Below are positions 63,541 through 64,000 of a stretch of 64,000 bases of DNA, one piece after another (within the stretch, counting starts at the first letter, position 1; the number at the start of each line of letters is the position of its first letter). The stretch spans positions 129,501,123 to 129,565,122 of the forward strand of contig CP136069.1 of assembly GCA_032622095.1 (NCBI GenBank), in the 5' to 3' direction. This DNA comes from Siphonodentalium dalli. Taxonomy: Eukaryota; Mollusca; Scaphopoda; Gadilida; Siphonodentaliidae. Position numbers and translations under genes: made by a program. Under the pieces are notes generated by a model. It saw only the letters and a program-made list of their open reading frames with translations. It was not told where the DNA came from and made no database searches.

Positions 63541-64000
63541 TTCTTTCCGAATGGTGTCGTTAAAACGTTAAAAATAAATTGAATTGAATTGACTTGACTA
63601 TAGTGCATGTAAACATGTACATGGGCCTGGTATAATGACATACATGGTGGAAGCTTGTTTTGTTATCTGTTTTCTTTAGATTTTCTGAACTCGATATCCC
63701 GTGAATGTAGGTTTTGTTTCTCTCACCACATAGAGAAATTATAAATTTGTCCACTGAATAGAAAAAGAATGCTTTTGGTCAAATACTACCCTTTAACATC
63801 TGTTCAGATTATCTTCTTAATTTTAGGTGGTGATATAATCCCAGGTGCATATTATGCACCAAACTCCATGCAGCGCCCTCTACGTTATCGCTGCGATTAT
63901 GCGATATAGCACCGCCACAAGGATGGTACTTTGCGGACCGATACATCTATTTTTACATATCGTCGGAACTATATTTAGTCACCTATTGTCTTATTTTGAC
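63541..64000. other. No gene recognised
   Basis: Unique-looking AT-rich sequence. A GTGCATATTATGCAC palindrome is at about 63845-63859. Nothing else supported. Confidence 0.35.

Overview
The window is eukaryotic DNA: AT-rich and intron-bearing, with one intact-looking cellular gene scattered over 19 kb and most of the rest made of transposable elements, fold-back MITEs and tandem arrays. The TAGCTCA-ended elements with tandem-repeat cores, several non-LTR retrotransposon families with zinc-knuckle tails, and a RecQ-like helicase relic of a kind I associate with lophotrochozoans suggest a mollusc, probably a bivalve. That is an inference from repeat style, not a proven identification.

Layout. 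1-2.3 kb: the 3' part of a LINE ORF2 on the plus strand. 4.9-24 kb: a six-exon, 556-codon monocarboxylate transporter-type (SLC16/MCT) gene on the plus strand. All splice junctions can be followed by phase. Its introns hold a TAGCTCA element (5.9-7.2 kb), a ~2.7 kb nested element with a 162-bp tandem core (12.6-15.3 kb), a 2.5 kb 46-bp minisatellite with higher-order structure (16.7-19.2 kb), a decayed copy of part of exon 4, a LINE relic and fold-back elements.

24.8-37.5 kb: three pieces of a RecQ-like helicase pseudogene, in order and on the plus strand (motif I; motif II DECH; motif III onward). A 9 kb gap before the third piece holds a decayed minus-strand LINE (29.4-33.7 kb), itself split by a 1022-bp hAT-like element, and a head-to-head pair of Lys-rich ORF1-like genes (34.0-35.7 kb). 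A 455-bp MITE with a TAG target duplication sits inside a helicase codon.

37.5-45.4 kb: intergenic, with a hAT-like end plus BED-finger exon relic and a cluster of TTAA-flanked fold-back elements. 45.4-52.7 kb: a composite of Helitron-like termini, a 1.6 kb array present as two inverted arms, two copies of a 1 kb 3' segment (one carrying a CR1/L2-like LINE piece) and a nested MITE. 53-64 kb: more tandem arrays, fold-back repeats, a coding-like minus-strand segment caught in a repeat, and a 700-bp Helitron-like element whose empty site survives in the neighbouring repeat unit.

Nothing here forms an operon or pathway. The only gene likely to be functional is the transporter; the rest records layered transposition, and several insertions can be dated relative to each other because an uninterrupted paralogous copy lies in the same window.
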